From Anaerolineales bacterium UBA7227 (GTDB taxonomy: Bacteria > Chloroflexota > Anaerolineae > Anaerolineales > Villigracilaceae), in assembly GCA_002473085.1 (NCBI GenBank), contig DKTP01000053.1:1-39295 (forward strand): a DNA stretch of 39,295 nucleotides. Reading direction: 5' to 3'. Under the pieces are notes generated by a model. That model worked only from the letters and a program-made list of their open reading frames with translations, was not told the origin of the DNA and ran no database searches. The position numbers and the translations under genes are program-made. Positions 1-6,812 of the stretch are shown in pieces. Positions within the stretch are counted from its first letter, which is position 1. The number at the start of each line of letters is the position of its first letter.

Positions 1-1
1 T

Positions 2-1414
2 TTAGAGATAGGTTCTAAATCGGAATACCGCGGCAAGTTGGTGGAAGCGTTCAAGAAGGAAAATATGCCGCGCATTGCCGTTTCGGTGGACATGCTCGAC
101 ACGGGCATTGACGTTCCTGAAGTCGTCAATTTGGTTTTTATGAAACCCGTCCAATCGCCGATCAAATTGCAGCAGATGATCGGACGCGGCACGCGTCCGC
201 AGGCGGCGTGCAGGAATTTGGCGTTGCTGCCGAATTTCGAGAAGAAGGGTTTTCTCGTCATTGACTTCTGGGAAAACAACTTCAGCCGCGGCGCGAAGGA
301 AGTCGCCGATCAATCCACGCCTGTGCTAGTTACGATTTTCAACACGCGGTTGAAACTGCTGGAGACTTATCTCAACGACCAGCAGAATCCCGATTGCAGG
401 CAGGTAATCGCCGACCTGCGCGAGCAGATTCAACAGATCCCGACCGACTCGTTCACCATCCGCAAGCACATGCCAGAGATCGAAGAAGCGTGGACGGACG
501 CCTTCTGGGGTTATTTAATCCCAAGCAAGATTGACTTCCTGAAAGTGAACGTTGCGCCGCACCTGCGTCTCGTCCCTGGCGTGGATGTCGCCGCAGCGAC
601 CTTCATCAGCAAGGTGGAACGGTTGAAGCTTCTCAAACGCACGAACAAAGAAGCCAGCGGAACCGTTCAATCCATCGTGGAGGATGCTCAAAGTCTGCGC
701 GACACCATTTTGTCCGACGCTGAACGCAAAGCTAAAAGCGTCTGCGTGCCAGAAAAGTTGGTTGAGTTTGGAAGCAACGAACTGAACCTGATCCGCGACA
801 CGCTTGCGCCGCGCATGAAGAACAAAGCGCGGTACGACACTTTCCTTGAACTCGATTTGGTGGATTCCATCGCTATTAGCGGATATATTCTTCTCACCAA
901 GAGCGGAGAGAAAATGTACGTGGCGGAATACCGCCGCCTGGTGGAGGAGCGCATCTTGAAATTAGTCGCCGATCATCCGACTATCAAAGCGATTCAAAAT
1001 GGCGAGAATATTGACGACTGGCAATTGCTCGAACTGGAGCGTACGCTGACCAAAGAACTCGGCGAAAGCGATCTGGAAGTGACGCTCGAAAACCTGACGA
1101 AAGTTTTTTCGCCGTCTACGGATAGTTTCCTCGATCTGGTGCGACAGGCGCTGGATATGCAATCCCTGCCTGATTACAAAGACCTGGTGACGCGGCAATT
1201 TGAAAAATACACCATCGAGCATAAGTTCAACGCTGACCAGATTCGCTTCCTGCGCGCCGTGCAGAGCGTTTTCTTGCAGAAGCGCCGTCTCGAAACCGCT
1301 GACCTGTACGACGCGCCCGCGCTGGTGGGCTTTGGGCAAGACGCGGTGGAACGGTGGTTTACGGAGCAGGAAGCGCTAGAGTTGGTGGCGTTTGCCAACA
1401 AGATGGCGGTATAA
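2..1414 (+). CDS. hsdR: Type I restriction enzyme R subunit, C-terminal part (5'-truncated by window edge)
   Basis: This is the motor and cleavage subunit of a type I restriction-modification complex, which translocates and cuts DNA lacking the host methylation. The frame is open from base 2, so the N-terminal nuclease and first helicase lobe lie outside the window. Helicase motif V (DTGIDVP, about 89-118) and motif VI (QMIGRGTR, 170-196) of an SF2 ATPase are visible, followed by about 400 residues matching the EcoEI-type HsdR C-terminal domain, which is thought to contact the methylase core. It ends FANKMAV-stop. The vapBC pair follows, not hsdM. A second, diverged copy of this 3' end lies at 2048-2146, so this C-terminus was probably acquired by recombination. 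Assignment is secure; EcoEI-like subtype is inferred. Confidence 0.93.
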   Translation, partial: LEIGSKSEYRGKLVEAFKKENMPRIAVSVDMLDTGIDVPEVVNLVFMKPVQSPIKLQQMIGRGTRPQAACRNLALLPNFEKKGFLVIDFWENNFSRGAKEVADQSTPVLVTIFNTRLKLLETYLNDQQNPDCRQVIADLREQIQQIPTDSFTIRKHMPEIEEAWTDAFWGYLIPSKIDFLKVNVAPHLRLVPGVDVAAATFISKVERLKLLKRTNKEASGTVQSIVEDAQSLRDTILSDAERKAKSVCVPEKLVEFGSNELNLIRDTLAPRMKNKARYDTFLELDLVDSIAISGYILLTKSGEKMYVAEYRRLVEERILKLVADHPTIKAIQNGENIDDWQLLELERTLTKELGESDLEVTLENLTKVFSPSTDSFLDLVRQALDMQSLPDYKDLVTRQFEKYTIEHKFNADQIRFLRAVQSVFLQKRRLETADLYDAPALVGFGQDAVERWFTEQEALELVAFANKMAV

Positions 1415-1453
1415 TAATCTTACAGTTTCTTGTTCGATAAGGAGAAGTAAGAC

Positions 1454-1663
1454 GTGGATACCGTAACAATTTCCTCAAAATATCAAGTGGTGATTCCCCG
1501 CGCCATCCGCGAGAAGTGGAACGTCAAGCCAGGACAAAAAGTGCGGTTCATCATTTACGGCAACCGCCTGGAGATCGTCCCCGTGCGGGATATTAAATCG
1601 GCGCGCGGCTTCCTAAAGGGCATGAGCAGCACGATTGAGCGGGAGGAGGAAGACCGCGTATGA
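1454..1663 (+). CDS. vapB: AbrB/MazE-type antitoxin of a VapBC pair
   Basis: This 69-aa protein has the SpoVT/AbrB swapped-hairpin DNA-binding fold (VTISSKYQVVIPRAIRE near the N-terminus), typical of VapB antitoxins that neutralise a PIN RNase and repress their own operon. The C-terminal third (GFLKGMSSTIEREEEDRV) is the acidic tail expected to wrap the toxin. Start is GTG at 1454, chosen because AAGGAG lies 9 bases upstream. A TATAAT at 1410-1415 overlaps the hsdR stop codon and may be the operon's own promoter. The stop overlaps the toxin start as ATGA, indicating translational coupling. Position inside a restriction locus suggests it stabilises that locus. The family call is firm; the toxin pairing rests on adjacency. 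Confidence 0.88.
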   Translation: MDTVTISSKYQVVIPRAIREKWNVKPGQKVRFIIYGNRLEIVPVRDIKSARGFLKGMSSTIEREEEDRV

Positions 1664-2037
1664 ACGTAATTGATTCGTCGGGCTGGCTGGAGTATTTTAT
1701 CAACGGCAGTAACGCTGATTTTTTCGCGCCCGCGATTCAAAGCGTCGAAGAAGTCCTCGTACCCACCATAAGCCTGTTTGAGGTTTTCAAGCGCGTCTTG
1801 ATCGAGAAAAACAGAGACGACGCGCTGGAAGCGGTTGCCCAAATGAAAGACGGGCGCGTGGTGGATTTGGACGATAGTCTCGCGCTGGTGGCGGCAGAAC
1901 TTTCTTACGAATTGAAACTTCCGCTGGCAGACAGCATCATCCTTGCCACTGCCCGCGCCAATAACGCTACGCTCTGGACGCAGGACGCGCACTTCAAAGG
2001 TGTGGAAGGCGTGAGGTATATCGAGAAGAAGGATTGA
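1660..2037 (+). CDS. vapC: PIN-domain toxin ribonuclease of a VapBC pair
   Basis: This 125-aa PIN-domain protein is a predicted Mg-dependent RNase; VapC toxins typically cut tRNA or rRNA when the antitoxin is degraded. The acidic residues expected for the metal site are present: D5 (NVIDSSGW), E41 (LFEVFKR), D91 (LADSIILATA) and D109 (TQDAHF). Length is typical for the family. It overlaps the antitoxin by 4 bp (ATGA). Immediately downstream lies a relic of an hsdR 3' end, so the toxin-antitoxin pair sits between two copies of the same gene tail. An intact active site argues that it is functional. The RNA target cannot be deduced. Confidence 0.88.
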   Translation: MNVIDSSGWLEYFINGSNADFFAPAIQSVEEVLVPTISLFEVFKRVLIEKNRDDALEAVAQMKDGRVVDLDDSLALVAAELSYELKLPLADSIILATARANNATLWTQDAHFKGVEGVRYIEKKD

Positions 2038-2047
2038 TACACCCTGA

Positions 2048-2146
2048 TTTAATCAGGACGCGATGGAACGGTGGTTTACGGAGAGGAAAATTAACGAGGT
2101 GGTAGAATTCGCCAATCGTCTTGCGATTGAACAAGGAAAGCTATGA
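2048..2146 (+). pseudogene. Orphan second copy of the hsdR 3' end
   Basis: The frame reads FNQDAMERWFTERK...VVEFANRLAIEQGKL-stop. This matches the real HsdR C-terminus (QDAVERWFTEQEALELVAFANKMAV). Bases 2057-2083 match 1340-1366 at 26 of 27 positions; after that the DNA diverges but the protein stays similar. A stop lies directly upstream in this frame, and no start or ribosome site suits it. Its TGA overlaps the ATG of the next gene (ATGA at 2143-2146), which suggests that this was the original hsdR end, coupled to the DUF3800 gene, before the vapBC-carrying segment arrived. Confidence 0.85.
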
Positions 2147-2868
2147 GCGAAATTTTCAATATCTATTGTGATGAGAGTTGCCATTTGGAAAACGACCGCC
2201 TACCAATTATGGTTTTAGGCGCGGTGTGGTGCCCGCTCGAAAAAAGGCGAGAGATTGCCGTTCGTATTCGTGAGATCAAAACACAACATGGTTTACCGCC
2301 CAATTTTGAAATTAAGTGGGTAAAAGTTTCGCCTGCAAAACTGGATTTTTACCTTGCCGTGATGGATTATTTCTTTGACGATGATGACCTGCATTTTCGG
2401 GGGCTGATTGCCGATAAGACCAGACTTAGACACAAAGAGCACAACCAAACTCACGATGATTGGTATTACAAGATGTATTTTGACATGCTGAAAGTCATCT
2501 TGTTTCCCAATTCTCGTTATCGGATATACATAGACATCAAAGACACACAGAGCAAGAGTAAGGTAGAAAACCTGCAAAAACTCCATGAGGTGCTGAGCAA
2601 TAATATGTACGACTTTCGGCGCGAAGTTGTCGAAAGAGTGCAGGCCGTCCATTCGCATGAAGTCGAGCAACTTCAATTGGTAGATTTGTTGATTGGGACC
2701 GTCGCTTACGCAAACCGAAGCCTGCAAACCAGCCAGGCAAAACTCGAATTGGTCAAAAGGATGCGCGAACGTTCGGGCTATCGCTTGACCAGCAAGACCT
2801 TGTATCGGGAGGATAAAGTAAATCTATTTCTCTGGCAACCAAATTGGGGGCGAGACAATGACAAATAA
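2143..2868 (+). CDS. DUF3800 family protein, RNase H-like putative nuclease
   Basis: This 241-aa protein belongs to the DUF3800 family, an RNase H-like fold often found with restriction systems and phages. Visible family marks are YCDES at residues 8-12 (D10), an acidic residue in FEIKW (E56), IDIKDT (D131) and QLVDLLIG (D181), which together could form a metal-binding catalytic set. The start is the ATG at 2143 that overlaps the stop of the orphan hsdR tail. The stop overlaps the next gene by 11 bp, so the two are surely co-translated. The biochemical activity of this family is not established as far as I know; a nuclease role is inference from the fold. Confidence 0.82.
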   Translation: MSEIFNIYCDESCHLENDRLPIMVLGAVWCPLEKRREIAVRIREIKTQHGLPPNFEIKWVKVSPAKLDFYLAVMDYFFDDDDLHFRGLIADKTRLRHKEHNQTHDDWYYKMYFDMLKVILFPNSRYRIYIDIKDTQSKSKVENLQKLHEVLSNNMYDFRREVVERVQAVHSHEVEQLQLVDLLIGTVAYANRSLQTSQAKLELVKRMRERSGYRLTSKTLYREDKVNLFLWQPNWGRDNDK

Positions 2869-3358
2869 ACCAGGCTGGCTTCCTAATCTGGTTCTGATAT
2901 CTGATTATGATGGTGATTGGGATAAATATATCGAAACGCTCTATCGGTTCTTCCGTAGAGATTTTTTCGAATCAAAGCCTTCGTTTCGTAATGTGTCCGT
3001 CGGTATAACAAAGCATCCCTATTCACAGGGGAAAGAAGCGACATTTTGGCATTTGATCTCCGAAGGGAAAATTGAAGAAGAGCGTATCCCCGATTTTGAG
3101 CGATGTAAGCGCATTCGCTGGCCACGGGCAATCATCGAAAACTACAGTGATTCAGTTGTTCAGGTTTGGGAAACGATGCGCGGACGGGAAAAGCGTATTT
3201 TGCTGAGGTTTATCTTCGAGAAAGATGATTATCTGGTCGTATTGGCAGAACACAAAGGAATGATTTTATTAATCACCGCTTACCTCGTGACGTGGCAAAG
3301 CCAAAAGCGCAAACTACAACAGGAGTTTGAACGATATAAAGCCGATACCGCCCTTTGA
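2858..3358 (+). CDS. Unknown 166-aa protein coupled to the DUF3800 gene
   Basis: I do not recognise a named family with certainty. The protein is soluble, with no signal or membrane segment. It has a middle block ATFWHLISEGK, a basic segment (RCKRIRWPRAIIEN), and a late beta-rich block ending LLITAYLVTW followed by a charged helix (QKRKLQQEFERYK). The pattern of a conserved His, Arg-Trp-Pro-Arg and a TAY strand resembles small BECR/RelE-fold RNases such as phage Barnase-EndoU-type domains, but this is only a pattern impression. The 11-bp overlap with DUF3800 implies stoichiometric expression and a joint function in the restriction locus. The start ATG has GGGGCGAG just upstream. Confidence 0.7.
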   Translation: MTNKPGWLPNLVLISDYDGDWDKYIETLYRFFRRDFFESKPSFRNVSVGITKHPYSQGKEATFWHLISEGKIEEERIPDFERCKRIRWPRAIIENYSDSVVQVWETMRGREKRILLRFIFEKDDYLVVLAEHKGMILLITAYLVTWQSQKRKLQQEFERYKADTAL

Positions 3359-3370
3359 AAGGACGGTATC
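3344..3370 (+). terminator. Hairpin overlapping the stop codon of the 166-aa gene
   Basis: GATACCG at 3344-3350 pairs with CGGTATC at 3364-3370, and CCTT with AAGG inside, around a TGA loop that is the stop codon. The tract after it is pyrimidine-rich (CGTTCTCCTTCT) and not a pure T-run, so termination may be partial. It separates the hsdR-DUF3800 transcript from hsdM. Confidence 0.5.
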
Positions 3371-3380
3371 CGTTCTCCTT

Positions 3381-3429
3381 CTACCATGGTAGATGAGATA
3401 TATACAGTATATACAAATCTATAGATAAT
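3381..3429 (+). promoter_or_regulatory. Candidate hsdM promoter with two palindromes
   Basis: A possible -35 TATACA (3401-3406) and -10 GATAAT (3424-3429) are 17 bp apart. A perfect 15-bp palindrome, TATATAC-A-GTATATA (3399-3413), overlaps the -35, and a perfect 12-bp palindrome CTACCATGGTAG lies at 3381-3392. Palindromes in this position suggest an operator for a repressor controlling the methylase; no regulator gene is visible beside it. Confidence 0.45.
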
Positions 3430-3472
3430 TGCAAGCGTCATTTGTCACATTTTTTGAAACTCGTGGAATCTC

Positions 3473-5251
3473 ATGCTCACCGACCCCAAACTCCGCTCGC
3501 AAGTAGACGCCCTCTGGGATAAGTTCTGGACGGGGGGATTGTCGAATCCGCTCGATGCCATCGAGCAGTTTTCGTATTTGCTGTTCCTGAAGCGGCTGGA
3601 TGACCGCGAGAACGCCGCCGAGAGACAGGCAAGACGCAAAGGGACGAAGTATCAGTCCAAAATCCCGCAGGAGATGCGCTGGGGCGTTTGGAAGCAGAAA
3701 AAAGCCGAAGAGATGCTCAAGCATCTTAAGACGGTCATCTTCCCGCAGATGGCGAGTCTCTCGAACGGCGAGTCGTCGTTTGGGCAGTATATGCGCGGGG
3801 CGGAGTGCAAGATCAACAAGCCCAGCCTGCTGGTGGAGGCGGTCAACCTGATTGATGAGATGAAAATCTCGGAGCAGAATCAGGATGTGCAGGGCGACTT
3901 GTACGAGTATATGCTGGGACACATGCAGTTCGCGGGGCGCGGCGGACAGTTCCGCACGCCGCGGCACATCATCCGCATGATGGTGAAGATGATCGATCCG
4001 AAGCCGCGCGAGCGCATCGGCGATCTGGCGGGCGGGACGGCGGGTTTTCTCGTCAACGCGCACCAGCATATTTTGGAGCGGCACACGTCGGCGGGGATTC
4101 TGGATTACGATGAAGACGGGATTCCGCATCACTTGATCGGCGACCAGTTGACGGGTCAGGAACGAGCGTTTATGTCGTCGCCGAAGTATCTGCGCGGGTT
4201 CGACAACGATTCGGGCATGACCATCCTGCGCATCGGTTCGATGAATCTGATTCTGCACGGCATCGAGTCGCCGCAGTTCTTTTATCGGGATACGCTCTCG
4301 AAGGAGTTCGACGACGAGCGCGAGTACGATGTGATTTTGATGAATCCGCCGTTCAAGGGCGCGGTGGATAAGGGGACGGTGCATCCGTCGCTGCCGAGCG
4401 GCACGACCAAGAGCGAGCTGTTGTTTCTGCATCTGATTTTGCGGGCGCTGGAGATGGGCGGACGGGCGGCGGTGATCGTGCCAGACGGCGTGCTGTTTGG
4501 GTCGAGCCGCGCGCACGTGGATTTGCGGCGCAAGTTGATCGAGGAGAATCGGCTGGACGGTGTGGTCTCGATGCCTTCGGGTGTCTTCAAGCCGTATGCG
4601 GGGGTGAGCACGGCGGTGTTGCTGTTTACGAAGGGCGCGCAGACGAAGGAGATTTGGTTTTACGATATGGCGCACGACGGCTTTTCGCTGGACGATAAGC
4701 GCGTGAAGGTGGATGCTTCGCAAAACGACATCCCCGATGTGCTGGCGTGTTGGGAGCGGCGGGGGGATGCGAAGTTTATGGAGGACAGGGCGCGCAGGGC
4801 GGCGGATTTGCGCGCCGCGTTGACTCCGCTGAAGGAGAAACGCTTGAAGTTGCAGGCGGAGGTCAATCGGCTGCAATTTGAATCCGTTTTAAACACAAAG
4901 GACACAAAGGTCACGAAGGAAAACCAAAAGGAAGCCCGTCAAGAATCCTTTGAGACCTTTGTGCCCGTCGTGTTTGATGCTCTTAATGACGCGCAAGCCG
5001 AACTTGTGAATCTCGAATCTGAAATCTCTCCCCTGCAATCGGAACTCGACCGCCTGACGCGCCAGTTTTGGGTGACGGCGGAGCAGGTGCGCGCCAAAAA
5101 GTACGACCTTTCTGCTAGCCGTTACCGCCATGCCGAAGCGGACGCGGCGTATCACGAAGCGCCTGCGGTGACGCTGGAGCGTTTGGCGCGGCTGGAGGGG
5201 GTGATGCTGGAGGAGATTGAGGCGTTGAAGAGATTGGTGAGTGGTGAGTAG
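3473..5251 (+). CDS. hsdM: Type I restriction-modification methyltransferase subunit
   Basis: This N6-adenine methyltransferase subunit transfers methyl groups from S-adenosylmethionine at the site chosen by HsdS. The N-terminal helical HsdM domain (LWDKFWTGGLSNPLDAIEQF) comes first. The SAM motif is DLAGGTAGF (about residues 184-192) and the catalytic motif is NPPF at 291-294. The C-terminal part is a long coiled coil that docks HsdS. Length 592 aa is slightly long because a hairpin element encoding about 28 residues is inserted in frame at 4891-4975, inside the coiled coil. hsdS starts 30 bp downstream. GC content is higher than in hsdS recognition domains. The insertion lies outside the catalytic core and need not inactivate the enzyme. 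Confidence 0.94.
   Translation: MLTDPKLRSQVDALWDKFWTGGLSNPLDAIEQFSYLLFLKRLDDRENAAERQARRKGTKYQSKIPQEMRWGVWKQKKAEEMLKHLKTVIFPQMASLSNGESSFGQYMRGAECKINKPSLLVEAVNLIDEMKISEQNQDVQGDLYEYMLGHMQFAGRGGQFRTPRHIIRMMVKMIDPKPRERIGDLAGGTAGFLVNAHQHILERHTSAGILDYDEDGIPHHLIGDQLTGQERAFMSSPKYLRGFDNDSGMTILRIGSMNLILHGIESPQFFYRDTLSKEFDDEREYDVILMNPPFKGAVDKGTVHPSLPSGTTKSELLFLHLILRALEMGGRAAVIVPDGVLFGSSRAHVDLRRKLIEENRLDGVVSMPSGVFKPYAGVSTAVLLFTKGAQTKEIWFYDMAHDGFSLDDKRVKVDASQNDIPDVLACWERRGDAKFMEDRARRAADLRAALTPLKEKRLKLQAEVNRLQFESVLNTKDTKVTKENQKEARQESFETFVPVVFDALNDAQAELVNLESEISPLQSELDRLTRQFWVTAEQVRAKKYDLSASRYRHAEADAAYHEAPAVTLERLARLEGVMLEEIEALKRLVSGE
4891..4975 (+). repeat. 85-bp inverted-repeat (MITE/REP-like) element inserted in frame in hsdM
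   Basis: Two 30-bp arms, 4891-4920 and 4946-4975, are inverted copies with 25 of 30 matches, around a 25-nt loop. The left arm contains the direct pattern ACACAAAGGACACAAAGG. The element reads through in frame as NTKDTKVTKENQ...ETFVPVVFDALND within the HsdM coiled coil. The composition and peptide differ from the flanking Leu/Glu-rich coiled coil, so I read it as a small mobile or repeat element tolerated by the protein. Confidence 0.7.
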
Positions 5252-5281
5252 TGAGTAGTAATTGGTGATTGGTGATTGCAG
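5233..5281 (+). repeat. Degenerate heptanucleotide tandem repeat before hsdS
   Basis: Seven 7-bp units in strict register: ATTGGTG, AGTGGTG, AGTAGTG, AGTAGTA, ATTGGTG, ATTGGTG, ATTGCAG. The array spans the hsdM stop codon and ends exactly at the hsdS ATG, so it sits where the ribosome site should be. Copy-number change could alter hsdS translation. Confidence 0.75.
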
Positions 5282-6460
5282 ATGAAAAAATATCCACTCG
5301 TTCCACTTGGCGAACTAGGCGAAATTGTTACAGGCTCTACGCCAGATTCAACCAATAAAGAATATTGGAATGGCGATATTGCTTGGATTACGCCTGCGGA
5401 TTTGACAAACCATGAAGGGATTTATTTCACTGGAAAACTACGAAAGATTACTGAAGCAGGATACAAGAGTTGCTCTACAAAATTGATGCCTGCTGGAAGT
5501 ATTGTATATAGCACTCGCGCCCCAATTGGTCATTGTGCAGTAACGTCTTTTCCACTTTGCACAAATCAAGGCTTCAAAAGCATTGTGCCGAACAAGCGCC
5601 TTGATGCGGTTTATGGCTTCTTTGCTTTAAAATTTTTCACTCCACAATTGGAGGCTCTTGGCAGAGGAGCAACTTTTGCGGAGGTAAATAAAGAAACATT
5701 TGAAAGCTTTGAAATCCCCCTGCCGCCGTTGAGCGAGCAAAAGCGGATTGCGTCTCTGCTGGCGCGGGCGGACCGTCTGCGCGGGTTGCGGCGCGCCGCG
5801 CGCGAGCAGTGCGACTCGCTGTTACAGTCCGTGTTTTTGGAGATGTTTGGGGATTATCTGAACAAGATCGAGTGCCAATTTGCTGATGTTTTACAAATTC
5901 CATTAACTAATGGTTTTTTTGAGAAAAATGAAAAATATGGTACAGGTAACCCAATTGTTTGGGTAGATAATCTGTATCATACAAACATAATTGACATTTC
6001 GGCTTTACGCCGAGTTCAAGTTTCCGAGAAAGAATTAGAAAAATATGAAGTGTTTGACGGCGATTTATTGTTTACCCGTTCATCACTGGTGGCGGAAGGC
6101 GTTGGTCAAGCTAATATTGTTCCAAAATTAGAAGAACGAACGATGTTTGAATCACATATTATTCGAGCAAGAGTTGATAAAACAAAAATTAATCCCTATT
6201 ATGCGCTTGGTCTATTTCGTTCTCAATTTGGCAAATCCGAAATTATGAAACGGGCTAAAACCGCTACGATGACAACAATCGGACAGGACGCCTTGTATGA
6301 ATTTCCATGTCCTATTCCCCCGCTTGCGCTGCAAGAGGAATTTGCGCGGGTCGTGGCGCGGGTAGAGGCTCTGCGGGCGCGCATGGACGAGTCCGCGCGG
6401 CAGGGGGAGGCGCTGTTCCAGTCCCTGCTGGCGGAGAGTTTTGGAGGAGATGTTACATGA
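5282..6460 (+). CDS. hsdS: Type I restriction-modification specificity subunit
   Basis: HsdS holds the two target-recognition domains (TRDs) that define the split DNA site of the type I enzyme. The order is TRD1 (residues about 1-140, beginning YPLVPLGELGEIVTGSTP), central conserved helical region (LPPLSEQKRIASLLARADRLR), TRD2, and distal conserved region (IPPLALQEEFARVVARVEALR). ATG at 5282 is preferred to an in-frame TTG six bases earlier because the family begins at this MKKYPLVPLG. TRD DNA is clearly AT-rich while both conserved regions are GC-rich, the usual sign of TRD exchange. Its last 90 bp share a 63-bp perfect repeat with an orphan tail at 6813-6899. Its stop overlaps the next start (ATGA). 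Confidence 0.93.
   Translation: MKKYPLVPLGELGEIVTGSTPDSTNKEYWNGDIAWITPADLTNHEGIYFTGKLRKITEAGYKSCSTKLMPAGSIVYSTRAPIGHCAVTSFPLCTNQGFKSIVPNKRLDAVYGFFALKFFTPQLEALGRGATFAEVNKETFESFEIPLPPLSEQKRIASLLARADRLRGLRRAAREQCDSLLQSVFLEMFGDYLNKIECQFADVLQIPLTNGFFEKNEKYGTGNPIVWVDNLYHTNIIDISALRRVQVSEKELEKYEVFDGDLLFTRSSLVAEGVGQANIVPKLEERTMFESHIIRARVDKTKINPYYALGLFRSQFGKSEIMKRAKTATMTTIGQDALYEFPCPIPPLALQEEFARVVARVEALRARMDESARQGEALFQSLLAESFGGDVT
6371..6433 (+). repeat. 63-bp perfect direct repeat, copy 1 (second copy 6813-6875)
   Basis: Bases 6371-6433 and 6813-6875 are identical over 63 positions by direct reading and lie in the same codon phase. They are 442 bp apart and enclose the zinc-ribbon gene. Recombination between them would delete that gene and swap the last residues of HsdS from AESFGGDVT to AQSFDGGR. 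Confidence 0.92.
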
Positions 6461-6801
6461 ATATTACGCTCGTTTTGATCTTTCTTGTCATAGCTGTTGT
6501 TGGCGGTTTCATTATATGGCACCGAGTTGATAGTTTGCGATGCGTTACGTGCGGTAGAACGCATTTTATGGAGTCGGAAGTTTATCGATGTAATGAGTGT
6601 GGCAAGCCATTTTGTCGTGATAAAGTGGCTTATGGCGAGAAAAATTCCGTATCGTCTCAGGGAATATTTTCATCCGCATTTGCTTCATCGTCCAGTAGCA
6701 TTTCTTTCGGTGATGATAAATGTGGCGTTGTTTCTGGAGTTATCATAAATGGAAAGAGAAAGCCTAATACCTATCTTTGCAGTCAACACGCTGAAATGTA
6801 A
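6457..6801 (+). CDS. Small membrane-anchored zinc-ribbon protein, cargo of the hsdS tail
   Basis: This 114-aa protein begins with one hydrophobic helix (MNITLVLIFLVIAVVGGFIIWH) and continues with two CxxC pairs (CVTC and CNEC, then KPFCRDK), suggesting a treble-clef or zinc-ribbon domain on the cytoplasmic side. The rest is Ser-rich, ending CSQHAEM, with further Cys and His that may bind metal. It starts at ATG 6457 overlapping the hsdS stop (ATGA) and is therefore co-translated with HsdS. Base composition is more AT-rich than hsdM or the flanking conserved hsdS ends. I know no named family. It lies between the two copies of the hsdS 3' end and so looks like a passenger gene that arrived with a new tail. 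Confidence 0.72.
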   Translation: MNITLVLIFLVIAVVGGFIIWHRVDSLRCVTCGRTHFMESEVYRCNECGKPFCRDKVAYGEKNSVSSQGIFSSAFASSSSSISFGDDKCGVVSGVIINGKRKPNTYLCSQHAEM

Positions 6802-6812
6802 TAAAGCTGTGG

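Noticed and set aside
3419..4876. 485-codon minus-strand frame opposite hsdM
   Set aside because: Arg/His/Leu-rich shadow peptide; hsdM carries conserved motifs on the other strand.
4891..4975. HsdM frameshift or pseudogene
   Set aside because: The inserted element keeps the frame, and coiled-coil sequence continues normally after it.
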